This document shows positions 24,506-37,112 of a stretch of 64,000 nt of DNA, piece after piece (position 1 is the first letter of the stretch; each line of letters begins with the position of its first letter). Source of the DNA: Luzula sylvatica (lineage: Eukaryota > Streptophyta > Magnoliopsida > Poales > Juncaceae); assembly GCA_946800325.1 (NCBI GenBank), contig OX326961.1:50680293-50744292 (forward strand). Reading direction: 5' to 3'. The notes below the pieces were generated by a model, which saw only the letters and a program-made list of their open reading frames with translations, was not told the DNA's origin and searched no databases. A program made the translations under genes and the position numbers.

Positions 24506-24686
24506 ACCTTCGAAATACGTTAAATAGGGATCTTGTCCATTATGAGATTTAAGGTATCAAATCTCCGTTTCAATAGTGGGGGCTATTTGAAATGATAAAA
24601 TAATGGGTATTTCAAGTTGTTTAAAATGAATTTTAATATAAAAGACCACGTTATTAATTACATAGTTTTTCAAAATTGTAGAATTC

Positions 24687-26249
24687 ATGGCTTTACCAAG
24701 TAACAACCGCTTTAGTTTGCATTCCATTTTGGAAAAGGAACGAATGAACGGAAATAACTTTCTCGACTGGCAGAGGAATCTGGGATTCGTTCTGAAACAG
24801 GAAGGAAAGGCACAGGTCTTGGAGACGCCTCTCCCTCCTGTGCCAGGGGATAAAGCAACCGAGGATGATGTATTCGAACATACGACCATCTTGGACGATT
24901 CGAATGATGTCACATGCCTCATGTTGGCTACTATGACTCATGAATATCAAATCCAGTTTGAGAAACATGATGCATACGAGATTATGAAACAACTCAGGGG
25001 GATGTTTCATGTTCAAGCAAGGGTGGAGAAGTATCAAGCTCTTGGCAATGCGACGCAATGCAAGATGCAAGATGGTACGCCTGTTAACTCGCACCTTCTC
25101 AAGATGAAAGGATATTTCGATCATCTTGAGAGGCTTGGCATGAAATTCGAGGTGGAGTTACAAACTGATTTGATCATGTTGTCACTGCCACCGAGTTTCG
25201 ATTCGTTCATTTCGCATTTCCACATGTCAGACATGAAAAGGACCATTCCCCAGCTTATCGGAATGCTCAGAACATTCGAAGGTGACATGAAACCGCGGTA
25301 CAAGAAGTCTAGGACTTCGGAAGTATTGGTGGTTGAAGGGAAGAGTCCAAGCAATGGGAACAAAAACAAGAAGAGGAAGGCAAAGGGCAACAAGGTTGCG
25401 CCTAAGTCTGTGGGCAAGAAAACCAAGGATGACAAGAAGTGATTCCACTGCCTCAAGGAGGGGCATTGGAAGCGTGATTACGAGATCTTCCTGAGGGAGA
25501 GCAAGCAAAAGACCGCTTCCTTGGACACACCGGCATCAGGTATTTTCGTTATCGAATCTTATTTCTTTACTTCATCATCATGGGTGTTGGACACTGGATG
25601 TGGGACTCATATTTGTAATAATATGCAGGGCCTAAGAAGTAGAAGATCGTTGATTCGTGGCGAAGTTGATTTACGCGTCGGGAATGTAGCTCGAGTAGCA
25701 GCATTAGCCGAAGGGACATATGATTTAACTTTGCCAAATGGACTTATTTTAGTTTTGGATAATTGTTGTTATGTACCTACTTTGAGTAGGAGTATTATTT
25801 CTGTTTCGAGACTTATTGCGGATGGATATGAATTAGTTATTGGTACTAATGATTATTTTATTCGCAAGAATGACATTTTCTTTAGTAATGTTCTAGTTGA
25901 AAATGGTCTATATGTCTTGGATTTAGAAAATAACAACAATAATCAGTCCATTTATAACATAAATACTACTCAAACTAATGAAACATACTCATGGCATTGT
26001 CGTCTCGGACACATAAACGAGAAACGCATTGCTAGACTCCAAAAGGATGGAGTGCTAGATTCTTTTGACTTAGAGTCAATAGAAAATTGCGAATCTTGTT
26101 TGATGGGTAAGATGACAAAGACACCTTTCTCCAAGAAAGGAGAAAGATCGAAAGATGTGTTGGCCCTCATACATTCCGATGTATGTGGACCAATGAGTGT
26201 CGAGGCTAGAAATGGGTATCGCTACTTTGTGACTTTTACTGACGATTAT
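24687..26249 (+). pseudogene. Copia-A polyprotein, first part (gag, protease, start of integrase)
   Basis: The ATG at 24687 starts MALPSNNRFSLHSILEKE, a Copia gag of the UBN2 type. At 25440 an in-frame TGA stands at the first Cys position of the zinc knuckle (next residues FHCLKEGHWKRDY, whose last Cys is Tyr), so both the knuckle and the frame are damaged. The protease motif WVLDTGCGTHIC and the integrase zinc-binding part WHCRLGHINEKRIARLQ follow, then HSDVCGPMS with the first catalytic Asp. The frame stops at TFTDDY where Gypsy-1 enters and resumes at 37113 with SRYGYLYLMR. Joined, the two parts make 1315 codons plus stop. Confidence 0.9.
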
Positions 26250-26722
26250 TGATGTGAGGCAAATAAGATACAAATTTAATTCTTAATTTGGGGATTTTTA
26301 GCCTTGTGAAGAACAATTATATATAATATATACCTTATTAATCATATTTGAGATAACATGAATATTTCTTCACTAAATGTATTTTATTGCTTAATCACAA
26401 GAATTAGAAGGAATTTCTGGAAATTTGGAGAGTGTAGTTGTCTCCAACACGTCAAGAGGAGTGAAAACGATATATTATACCGATACATTCGGTACATGAA
26501 TAAGACGGGAGGCAAACAATTATCATGATACAAACTTACACAAAAGTTTACATGAAAACCACTCAATCCTTAGCCCTTATGCTTCCCACCTATCTTTGGT
26601 GAAAATTACCTCCCTACCCTCAATCCTCTCCACCAACTCGTGGCCAATAAGAAGACTCCATGAGTGCTATAAATATGACCACAAGGACCACGAGTTGGGG
26701 ACGCTCTTTTTACCCTTTTGCT

Positions 26723-26726
<4 letters not shown>

Positions 26727-26793
<67 letters not shown>
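26727..26793 (+). repeat. (CT)n microsatellite in Gypsy-1 5' LTR
   Basis: About 33 CT units just downstream of the TATA-like box. The 3' LTR copy at 35899-35980 is longer, about 41 units, so the tract has changed since insertion. Confidence 0.95.
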
Positions 26794-26795
<2 letters not shown>

Positions 26796-27398
26796 GCAAG
26801 TCCAAGAAACCTTCAAGAACACGCAAGAATTGCAAAATCAAACGATAATTCTCTAAGATCGATCACCGAATAGAAGCTCACTTCATTCGGTGAATTGGTC
26901 TACACTTCGACGAAGATCGAGTTGCGGGGTTTTGGTTGGAGCTTTCTTCATCCGAATCCGCGCAAGCAAGGAGTCGAGCTTACTCTAAATTGATCGGGAG
27001 CTTCCTTCCAATTAATCCCTTGCAAATCTCGAATCCACTCAACCGGTACGGAGCTCACTTCGATTGGCGAGTGGATTGGTACAAAAGGAATGAGTTGTGT
27101 GAGGTGTCTAGCTCACTAGCATCTCAAGGCAACGAGGAAGGCATCCAAGACGAGACTCGAAGCTCACTTCATCTCTCTAGGTGTTTTCTTTCCTTTCTTG
27201 TAATTCTTGTAGTTTTAATTGAATTGGATTTGTGTAAAGAATTTGTGGTTTAATGAATCTTTGCCTTTGAAATCTTCTTTGTTTGTTTGAGTGATCTTAA
27301 TGCTTGTTACTTAGTTTAATTACCTTTCAATTTGAATCTCAAAACAAACCCTTAATTCAATCCTCAATTCAAATTACAACTTCGAAATCCAGAACAAG

Positions 27399-27739
27399 TT
27401 CCGTTGTAACGGAACCTAACTTGCGTTGTAACGGACACTTCGGTTTGTACCCGACTTTCAGTCTGTTGGTACTCCGTTGTAACGCAATTTAATTCCATTG
27501 TAACGGACCAGTGAGGAAAAATATTCAATAGCACTCATACTAGTGCGCTGTAACGGACATACTAGTTCGTTGTAACGGATCAACCAATCCGTTATAACGC
27601 TACTTCTATCCGTTATAACGGACTATCTCTTTCCGTTGTAACGGAACTTCCTCCGTTCTAACGGACCTTCATATCAATTCCTGCGTTAACAATTCCCCTA
27701 ATGTCCGTTGTAACGAAGCCTATTTCCGTTGTAACGGAC
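27399..27739 (+). repeat. Dyad cluster, TGTA centre (Gypsy-1 5' LTR)
   Basis: Twelve copies of TCCGT-TGTA-ACGGA with variants (GCGTTGTAACGGA, CCGTTGTAACGCA, CCGTTATAACGG). Some doublets are spaced about 22 bp. It lies about 700 bp after the TATA-like box, so it is part of the transcript leader. Confidence 0.9.
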
Positions 27740-27921
27740 TACCTTATGTGATTCTGCTTCATTATTTCTAGTCCCTTTTTGATTAAATCTTTGACGCAAT
27801 TGCTCCCCGTGGAACGAATCTATACATTTACCACTGTACAAACATAGATTTTAAATTTTGTTGATTGTTCGGGGTTTTAACACAACGACATATAAAACAC
27901 GCCGAAATCCCGCTCATCAAA

Positions 27922-27939
27922 TGGCGCCGCTGCCGGGGA
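27922..27939 (+). other. Gypsy-1 primer-binding site (tRNA-Asp-like)
   Basis: TGGCGCCGCTGCCGGGGA, two bases after the LTR. It matches the complement of the plant tRNA-Asp 3' end except for one base in this stretch. Confidence 0.8.
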
Positions 27940-28049
27940 GCGGTGTTTAAGTTAATATTTTAGATCAAAATTTGTGATTTAAATTCATAAATTTGTTTAC
28001 TCACTTCATAGTTTATTTTGTGACAATCTAGGTGAAAGAAGGAAGCTTT

Positions 28050-31000
28050 ATGCACAACACAAGATCACGAAAAGGAGAATTACTTCCGTTTGTCAAGGAA
28101 ATTGAAAGAAGGAACAAGAGCTCTAAGAAGGACAAGGAACCGACACAAGAAGAGCCTCAAACTCAAAATCAAACTCTTTCTTCTCTCTCTACTCCTTTAA
28201 TTTTCAATATGGGTGATGAACCAAGAGCTCCAAGGCCAAAAACCTTGAGAGAATTAGTAGCACCTAGGAATGTGGAGGATAATTATAATTTTATTAGGCC
28301 CAATATACCGAATTTCAAAGCGGATCCGAGCATTATAGGCTCATTGCCTATTTTTCACGGGAAAGCCACGGAAAACCCTCATAAACACTTAAAGGATTTC
28401 AAGATTCAACTAAACATATATTCGAATTATGAAGTTTTTAGTGACATTCTTCTTCTTCTTTTTCCTTACTCATTAGGTGAAGGACCCAAGGATTGGTTCT
28501 ACACGCTTAGAGGCCCTCTCGCATTCAACGAAGTAGCAAACCTCTTCAAGGAGAGGTACTATTCGGCCTCTCAATTGGCGGCTATAAGGAGAGAACTTTT
28601 GGCGATGATGCAAAAACCGAACGAAGCATTCCATGAATACTACGATCGTTTCATGCGCTTAAAAGAAGAATGCCCAAGCCATAGTGTGGAACCCCAATAC
28701 CTTTACGAACAATTCATTAACGGTCTCGGCTACTCGGAGAGCCAATTTCTCAACGCATCCGCGGGGGGAAGTATCTCCAACAAGGATCTCGAAGAAATTA
28801 AGAAGTTGCTAGAGCTCATGGCAACCAATTCGCAATCGAGGAAGAACGTGGAATACCGAGTTAACGCATGTACCGACCTCAATGTCGACGTGCTTAACAA
28901 CAAACTAGAGATCATAATGAAAGCTTTGGGCAAGGAAGAAACCAAGAAATGTGGGGTTTGTAATGCTAGTGCTCACTACACGGACGAGTGGCGCCCGAGC
29001 TTAGTCGAAGACGTAAACGCCGCGTACAAGAAGTTCGAGCCCTCCAATTCGTATAATCCAAACCATCGCAATCATCCGAACTTCTCATGGTCAAATACGA
29101 ACAACGCTCAACCCAATCCGTATCGCCAACCGTTCACAAAGCCGGCCACATACCAACACCCAAACGCTTCACAATCGGTACCGAAACCGGTACAAGGACA
29201 AGAGTTTTATATGAAGGCGATAATGGATGGTCTAACCTCTATAATCAAGCAAGAAGTCGGGGGGATCAACAAAACCGTGGACTCGATTAAGCAAGAAATG
29301 AAACAAGAGTTTGGAGAAGTGAAACAAGATATCTCAAGCATAAGGCAAGAGCTTTCGAACACGAATCGACATGTGGGTAACTTGGAGACCCAAATGAATC
29401 AAATAGCTACGCGGGTGAATGTTCTAGAAACTCAAGGTACATCTCGATTGCAATCTCAATCTTTAGCACCTCTCGAGCAAAGACACGTAAACGCAATATC
29501 GCTCCGAAGCGGTAAGGAAATTGGTGAAAGTTCGAAGAGCAAGGAGGTTCAAGAAGAAAAGGAGCTTGAGGTACCGGTACCGAAAGAGAGTCCGACTCAA
29601 GCCACGAAGATACCAACTCGAGAACTAGAACCCGAATCGATTCAAGTCAAACCACCTTTTCCGAGTCGCCTCCCCAAACCGGTCGAATCAAATACCGACG
29701 TGCTTGCCATCTTAAAGAAGGTGGAGGTAAACATACCTCTACTCGAAGCAATCAAGGAAGTGCCTCGTTTGGCAAACTACCTCAAAGCATTATGCACGAA
29801 TAAAAGAAAGACAAAAGGGGACGAATTGATAAGTGTGGGGGAGAGCGTTTCGGCAATTTTGAGACTCCCCCAAAAGCACAAGGATCCGGGGATGTTTGCC
29901 ATTCCATGCAAAATCGGGCAACATGAATTGCCGAAATGCATGCTTGATTTGGGCGCTTCAATAAATGTGATGCCATAGTCGATATTCAAGACTCTCGATC
30001 TAGGCCCCCTTGATGATACTCAAGTTGTAATCCAATTGGCCGATCGGTCCACGACTCGACCGGTTGGAGTGATTGAGGACGTGTTAGTAACCGTTAATGG
30101 GTTGCTATTCCCCGCGGACTTCTACGTATTGGACATGAATGAGGGGAGTAGCGATTCAACCCCAATTCTCCTTGGACGGCCATTTTTGAAGACGGCCCGC
30201 ACGAAGATCGACGTCCACGCGGGAGAGCTAACCATGGAGTTCGATGATGAGGTAATTAAATTCAATATTTTTGATAAACTAAAAGAACCAATGCAAGGTA
30301 CACTCAACTTGAGCGCGCTTGATGTAATCGATGATTGCGTACAAGAAGTTTCGAATCGGATCTTTGAAAATTTTCAAGAATATTCCAACCCGTTGTTTGA
30401 AGAATTCGAGGGATGTGATAATCCCCTTTTCGAGGTCGAGCCGGAAAAAGAAGAAGAAAGAAGCCTAGTTCAAGCAATCTTTTTGGGGGAGCTCAAAATT
30501 CCGATGCAAAGAACTCCACCATCAACCGAGCAACCACCAAGGTTAGATTTAAAACCACTTCCAAATGGATTGAAATATGTATTTTTAGGTGAAGGGGAAA
30601 CATTGCCGGTAATAATCGCATCGAGTTTAGCTAAAAAAGAAGAAGAGAAGCTAATAGAAGTACTAAAGAAAAACAAGAAAGCGTTTGGATGGAGCCTCTC
30701 TGACATACCCGGCATTAGCCCATCCATGTGCATGCACCGAATCCTCCTCGAAGATGAATTGAAACCATCAAGGGAACCTCAACGAAGACTTAACCCACCC
30801 ATGATGGAAGTGGTGAAGAAAGAAATAATAAAGCTTTTGGATGCGGGGATAATCTATCCCATTACCGACTCGAAATGGGTCTCACCAATTCATGTGGTAC
30901 CAAAGAAAACGGGAATAACGATTGTTGAGAACAAAGAAGGCGAGCAAGTGCCGACAAGGATCCAAAATGGGTGGAGAGTTTGCATCGATTATCGAAAATT

Positions 31001-33443
31001 GAACAAAGCGACAAAGAAGGACCATTTCCCTCTTCCATTCATCGATCAAATGCTCGAAAGACTAGCGGGAAAACCGTACTATTGTTTCCTCGATGGATTC
31101 TCAGGGTATTTCCAAATCCCAATCGCACCCGAAGATCAAGAGAAGACGACTTTCACGTGCCCGTATGGAACTTTCGCCTATCGACGCATGCCATTCGGCC
31201 TATGCAACGCTCCCAGCACATTTCAAAGTTGTATGCTTTCTATTTTCTCCGATTATATTTCCAAATTCATTGAAGTTTTTATGGATGATTTTTCGGTATT
31301 TGGGGATTCTTTCGATTCATGCTTAGGCAATTTATCCCAAATACTCGAAAAATGCATCGAAGCTAACCTTGTCTTAAATTTTGAGAAATGCCACTTCATG
31401 GTGAGCGAAGGAATTGTTTTAGGTCATTTAATCTCGGAGAAAGGAATGGAAGTCGACAAGGCGAAAATCGACGTAATCAAGACGCTTCCGTATCCAAAGA
31501 CGGTGAAGGACGTGCGATCTTTTCTCGGCCATGCGGGATTCTATAGGCGCTTCATCAAAGACTTCTCGAAAATCTCGCAACCGATGTGCCAACTTCTCCA
31601 AAAAGATGCAAAATTCGAGTTCAATGCAAAGTGCAAGGAGGCTTTCGACAATCTCAAGGAAAGGCTTTGCTCCGCGCCAATCATCAAGTCGCCAAATTGG
31701 GAGCTACCATTTGAAATCATGTGTGACGCAAGCGACACAAGTGTGGGAGCGGTACTCGGCCAAAGGATTGGGAAGGACCCGCATGTGATTGCCTATGCCT
31801 CGAAAACCCTCGACAATGCCCAACGAAACTACACCACCACCGAAAAGGAACTCCTCGCAATTGTGTTTGCATTGGAGAAATTTCGCTCTTATCTTTTAGG
31901 TACGAAGGTGATAGTCTTCTCGGACCACGGCGCGTTGAGACATTTGATGAAGAAGGAGTGCAAACCGAGATTGCTTCAATGGATCCTTTTACTTCAAGAA
32001 TTCGACCTCGAAATCAAGGACAAAAAGGGATGCGAGAATCTTGTGGCGGACCATTTGAGTCGGCTTCCATTGAAGATCGAAGATCTCGTTCCGATTCGCG
32101 AGGAATTCCCCGAGGAACACGTTCTCGCGGCCCAAGTCGAAGCGCCATGGTACGCCGACCTAGCAAACTACATCGTCACGAAGAAATTTCCCCCGAGCTT
32201 CTCCAAGGCGCAACGCGATAAGATGAAAAGTAACGCACGATTCTACGTTTGGGAAGACCCGATCTTATTTCGCATTTGCGCCGATCAAGTAATTCGAAAA
32301 TGTGTTCACCAAAATGAGGTACAATCTATTCTTTCTTTTTGTCATACATTACAATGTGGTGGACATTTCGGTATCGCACGTACCACACACAGGGTACAAG
32401 AATGTGGATTTTATTGGCCAACCTTGCATAAAGACGTTGCGAACTTTGTGAAAGGTTGTGAAAATTGCCAAAAGACGGGGAACTTGAGCCGTAGAAATCA
32501 AATGCCCCTCAATTCAATCTATGTGTGCGAACCATTCAATGTTTGGGGCATTGATTTCATGGGCCCATTTCCATCGTCTTTTGGTTACACTTACGTCTTG
32601 TTGTGTGTAGATTATGTGACCAAATGGGTAGAAGCGGTACCAACCAAGCATGCGGACTCGAAAACGGTGGTGGATTTTTTGAAGAAGAATATCTTTCAAC
32701 GATTCGGCATACCAAGAGTTCTTATAAGCGATCGAGGATCCCATTTTTGCAATCGATATCTCCAAAACCTCCTCGAAAAATACCATGTGAGCCATCGAAC
32801 CTCGACCGCGTATCATCCTCAAACGAACGGCCAAGCGGAGGTTTCGAACCGAGAAATCAAGTCCATTTTGGAGAAAATTGTGAACCCGACACGTAAAGAT
32901 TGGAGTGCTCGACTAGGCGACGCACTTTGGGCGTATCGTACCGCCTTCAAAACGCCAATAGGTATGACTCCTTTCAAACTCGTGTACGGAAAAGCGTGCC
33001 ATTTACTGGTCGAGTTAGAGCACAAGGCCTTTTGGGCGATCAAGCAATTTGCTCTCGACTACCCAAAGGACGCATCGGCGCGTAAGCTCCAATTACTCGA
33101 GCTAGAAGAATTCCGGCAAGAGGCCTACGACAATTCGAGCTTGTGCAAGGCAAAAGCCAAGAGGTTTCATGACCGAATGATTCAAAAGAAAGAATTCCAA
33201 GTAGGGGAAAGGGTGTTGTTATTCAACTCCCGTCTCAAACTTTTCCCCGGGAAACTTCGGTCCCGATGGATCGGCCCTTTTGTGGTCACCAATGTGACTA
33301 CATTTGGGGTTGTCGAAATTTGAAGCGAGGAAACGAACAAAACGTTCAAGGTAAACGGCCATCGACTCAAGCACTACCATGCAAACTTCGAAACCGAATG
33401 GATGGAGGAGCAAACTCTAGAACCCAATGACACCTCACAATGA
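28050..33443 (+). pseudogene. Gypsy-1 gag-pol polyprotein with two in-frame stops
   Basis: A single frame of 1797 codons from ATG 28050 (MHNTRSRKGELLPFVKE; an in-frame GTG upstream is not needed). Gag comes first, with a retrotransposon-gag segment around GPLAFNEVANLFKERYY. The aspartic protease motif MLDLGASINVMP comes just before a TAG at 29976-29978. RT follows with [15 protein letters not shown] and the active-site VFMDDFSV, then RNase H ([16 protein letters not shown]), then integrase with zinc-binding [19 protein letters not shown] and catalytic-core [13 protein letters not shown] at 33321-33323 interrupts the last 40 codons (SEETNKTFKVNGHRLKHYH), and the terminal TGA is at 33441. All catalytic motifs seem intact. 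With only two nonsense changes the copy is young, but without readthrough it would not be autonomous. Confidence 0.93.
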
Positions 33444-33589
33444 TGAGCTCGGCCAAGTCGAGCTCAAGACGTTAAACAAGAGCGCTCGCGAGGGAGGCAC
33501 GCCCACGCATCAAAGGTTGTATCTCTCTATTATCCCTCTTTTTGAAATTTTCGATTTTTTATACTTGAGGACAAGTAATCTCTAAGTGT

Positions 33590-33609
33590 GGGGGGGGGGG
33601 GGGGGGGGG
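33590..33609 (+). repeat. 20-base G run
   Basis: An uninterrupted run of 20 G following AAGTGT. The same AAGTGTGGGGG word forms the terminal polypurine tract at 35420. Confidence 0.95.
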
Positions 33610-33692
33610 TAACATACAATCTTTGACCTGTATGAGCCCAATTAAAAATTTAAAAATCAGGGAAAATTGAAAATTTTTGATCTGGCTAGCAA

Positions 33693-34068
33693 CTCCGTTG
33701 TAACGGACTAGATAGAAATTTGAAAACTTGACTAGCGCCAGGAATTCCGTTGTAACGGAGACACACTACGTTGTAACGCAGTGCCCTCTATATTCAAACT
33801 TCGTTATAACGGACATACCTGCGTTACAACGGAAGTAAAAATACCGTTGCAAGGGACACGAAAAAACATATGAAATTGCGTTGCAACGGTAAATTCCCAA
33901 AATTTGCCAGAACTATGTCCGTTGTAACGGACCTCAATGTCCGTCGTAACGGACATGCTCAGAATTTTCAAAATAAGCTACGGCTAGTTCTCCGTTATAA
34001 CGTATCAACTCCGTTGTAACGGACCTCAATGTCCGTTGTAACGGACTTTAAACTGCATTATAACGGAA
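33693..34068 (+). repeat. Dyad cluster, TGTA centre (Gypsy-1 3' region)
   Basis: About twelve copies of CCGTTGTAACGG and variants, between pol and the 3' LTR. Centres are mostly TGTA, with some TATA, TACA and TGCA. It shows that the motif is not restricted to LTRs. Confidence 0.88.
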
Positions 34069-35434
34069 TATTTTATGGCATGTTTCCTCTTCTAATCGAA
34101 TTTTTCAAAATTTTTGACATTATTTTTGAATCCCGAGCATCAATAATAAATAAGACAAGCATAAAGTGCATAAAAAGATTTTTCTCCACTACATTGAATT
34201 AATTGTTGGTTTTTAAATGAATTTTCACCAAACCACCATTTTTACTCTCAAAATTTCAATTTCACATAATATTTGAAGAATTTTGGTTGAGATCTTTCAG
34301 GAGATTCTTTCGGGGATTCAAACCCTAATCAATATTTTCACAAATAAATGAGTTTTTGACAAATTGATCAATCCTCGATTTACATGACACACCATTTTCA
34401 ATAAATAAACCCATTTTGAACTTGGAATTTCTAAAAAGTTTTGTTTGAACCAATGTAGTAAGTTTTGCTTGAATCTAAAATTTGACCAATTGCACTTAAA
34501 GAGCTCGACCGTTCATGGGGATTTGAAATTACACTAACGGGAACCAATTTGCGCTCAAGACTTGATTCGATGAGCTCATGCACCTTGATTAAGTAATGAG
34601 TGGTGTGAGTCATGACCACTTGTTGGCTAAAGGGGTGCATGAGTCGTAGTAAACCAAAGTTGCCGGTTCTTGGTGTGAGTCATGATCAAGAGTCGATGCA
34701 AAAAAGTTTTCTACAATCACGGATTAAAGCGCTTTCGATTGTCGAGTCCGTGCGATTGATTAAGTAATGAGTGGTGCGAGTCATGACCACTTGTTGGCTA
34801 AAGATTGCGCGGATCCATGGGATTTTACTAAGTAATGAGTGGTGTGAGTCATGACCACTTGTTATCCCAAAGGACACACATGGGGACCATCGAAAGCAAT
34901 AACGAACAAAAGAAAAGAAATAAAACAAAAGAAAAGAAGAAAAGAAATAAAAAGAATAAAAAAGAAAGAAAGAAAAGGAATTAAAAAATCGAGCGCAAGT
35001 TGGGAAAATTTAGTAGAAATCGAAGATGAACCAAGTACTAACTTACCGAACGGTTTAAAAGTGACAAATTGCATTTAAGAAACAATTCTTGCAAAACGGA
35101 AAAATTAGTTTTCACTAATGCTTTTTCATGATAATCCTTGTGAAGAGTGGAGTGAAAAGAGTTGAATGATGGTGTTTAATCATCTTTTTCGGTTGAGATC
35201 ATTTGCTCTATTAAACTCTTCGAATTTGTGAAATTTATTGAAATAGATTCTATATTTGATCAACTTATATTTCTCTTAGTAATCATAATGAAATGAGAGT
35301 ACCCAAGTTGCTTGGTAAAATTAGTTTTTAAACCAATAATATAACTTCAACAAATCTTATGCAATTATCTCTTATGTTTGACTTTTATACTCTAATGGAT
35401 CGAGGACGATCAAGGATTTAAGTGTGGGGGTATT

Positions 35435-35897
35435 TGATGTGAGGCAAATAAGATACAAATTTAATTCTTAATTTGGGGATTTTTAGCCTTGTGAAGAACA
35501 ATTATATATACCTTATTAATCATATTTGAGATAACATGAATATTTCTTCACTAAATGTATTTTATTGCTTAATCACAGGAATTAGAAGGAATTTCTGGGA
35601 ATTTGGAGAGTGTAGTTGTCTCCAACACGTCAAGAGGAGTGAAAATGATATATTATACCGATACATTCGGTACATGAATAAGACGGGAGGCAAACAATTA
35701 TCATGATACAAACTTACACAAAAGTCTACACGAAAACCACTCAATCCTTAGCCCTTATCCTTCCCACCTATCTTTGGTGAAAATTACCTCCCTACCTTCA
35801 ATCCTCTCCACCAACTCATGACCAATAAGAAGACTCCATGAGTGCTATAAATATGACCACAAGGACCACGAGTTGGGGACGCTCTTTTTACCCTTTT

Positions 35898-35984
<87 letters not shown>

Positions 35985-37107
35985 AGCAAGTCCAAGAAAC
36001 CTTCAAGAACACGCAAGAATTGCAAAATCAAACGATAATTCTCTAAGATCGATCACCGAATAGAAGCTCACTTCATTCGGTGAATTGGTCTACACTTCGA
36101 CGAAGATCGAGTTGCGGGGTTTGGTTGGAGCTTTCTTCATCCGAATCCGCGCAAGCAAGGAGTCGAGCTTACTCTAAATTGATCGGGAGCTTCCTTCCAA
36201 TTAATCCCTTGCAAATCTCGAATCCACTCAACCGGTACGGAGCTCACTTCGATTGGCGAGTGGATTGGTACAAAAGGAATGAGTTGTGTGAGGTGTCTAG
36301 CTCACTAGCATCTCAAGGCAACGAGGAAGGCATCCAAGACGAGACTCGAAGCTCACTTCATCTCCCTAGGTGTTTTCTTTCCTTTCTTGTAATTCTTGTA
36401 GTTTTAATTGAATTGGATTTGTGTAAAGAATTTGTGGTTTAATGAATCTTTGCCTTTGAAATCTTCTTTGTTTGTTTGAGTGATCTTAATGCTTGTTACT
36501 TAGTTTAATTACCTTTCAATTTGAATCTCAAAACAAACCCTTAATTCAATCCTCAATTCAAATTACAACTTCGAAATCCAGAACAAGTTCCGTTGTAACG
36601 GAACCCAACTTGCGTTGTAACGGACACTTCGGTTTGTACCCGACTTTCAGTCTGTTGGTACTCCGTGTAACACAATTTAATTCCGTTGTAACGGACCAGT
36701 GAGGAAAAGTATTCAATAGCACTCATACTAGTGCGTTGTAACGGACATACTAGTTCGTTGTAACGGATCAACCAATCCGTTATAACGCTACTTCTATCCG
36801 TTATAACGGACTATCTCTTTCCGTTGTAACGGAACTTCCTCCGTTGTAACGGACCTTCATATCAATTCCTGCGTTAACAATTCCCCTAATGTCCGTTGTA
36901 ACGGAGCCTATTTCCGTTGTAACGGACTACCTTCTGTGATTCTGCTTCATTATTTCTAGTCCCTTTTTGATTAAATCTTTGACACAATTGCTCCCCGTGG
37001 AACGAATCTATATATTTACCACTGTACAAACATAGATTATAAATTTTGTTGATTGTTCGGGGTTTTAACACAACGACATATAAAACACGCCGAAATCCCG
37101 CTCATCA
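35435..37107 (+). repeat. Gypsy-1 3' LTR
   Basis: 1673 bp, TGATGTGAGGC to CCGCTCATCA. Its dyad cluster is at 36588-36927 and its (CT)n at 35899-35980. The TSD ATTAT follows at 37108-37112. Confidence 0.94.
36588..36927 (+). repeat. Dyad cluster, TGTA centre (Gypsy-1 3' LTR)
   Basis: LTR copy of the cluster at 27399-27739. Small differences exist: one dyad has lost two bases and reads CTCCGTGTAACACA, and another has a repaired-looking arm (TCCGTTGTAACGGA instead of TCCGTTCTAACGGA). Confidence 0.9.
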
Positions 37108-37112
37108 ATTAT

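Larger units (their letters stand above)
26250..27919 (+). repeat. Gypsy-1 5' LTR
   Basis: TGATGTGAGGCAAATAAG to CCCGCTCATCA. A TATA-like CTATAAATATG lies near 26668. It differs from the 3' LTR at few positions, mostly in (CT)n length and single bases, which indicates a recent insertion. Confidence 0.94.
33444..35434 (+). other. Gypsy-1 3' noncoding region
   Basis: Two kilobases without a coding frame, where some Athila elements carry an env-like gene. It contains a run of 20 G (33590-33609) after TCTAAGTGT, a TGTA dyad cluster (33693-34068), three copies of AATGAGTGGTGYGAGTCATGA (near 34596, 34768 and 34835) and an A/G-rich tract near 34905-34985. The terminal polypurine tract AAGTGTGGGGG is at 35420-35430. 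Confidence 0.8.
26250..37107 (+). mobile_element. Gypsy-1: full-length Athila/Tat-like Gypsy retrotransposon
   Basis: 10,858 bp with LTRs of 1670 and 1673 bp and TSD ATTAT (26245-26249 and 37108-37112). The pol order protease-RT-RNase H-integrase marks Ty3/Gypsy. The tRNA-Asp-like primer site, long LTRs, absence of a chromodomain and AAGTGTGGGGG polypurine tract fit the Athila/Tat branch. It is inserted in sense orientation into the integrase of Copia-A. One frame covers gag-pol with two stops. No env-like frame is seen. Confidence 0.94.

Noticed and set aside
26650..26848. Leu/Ser-repeat proteins over the (CT)n tracts (also near 35838-36038)
   Set aside because: Low-complexity translation of a microsatellite inside the Gypsy-1 LTRs.
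33444..35434. env-like gene of Gypsy-1
   Set aside because: No open frame of useful length, signal peptide or membrane segment is present between pol and the 3' LTR.
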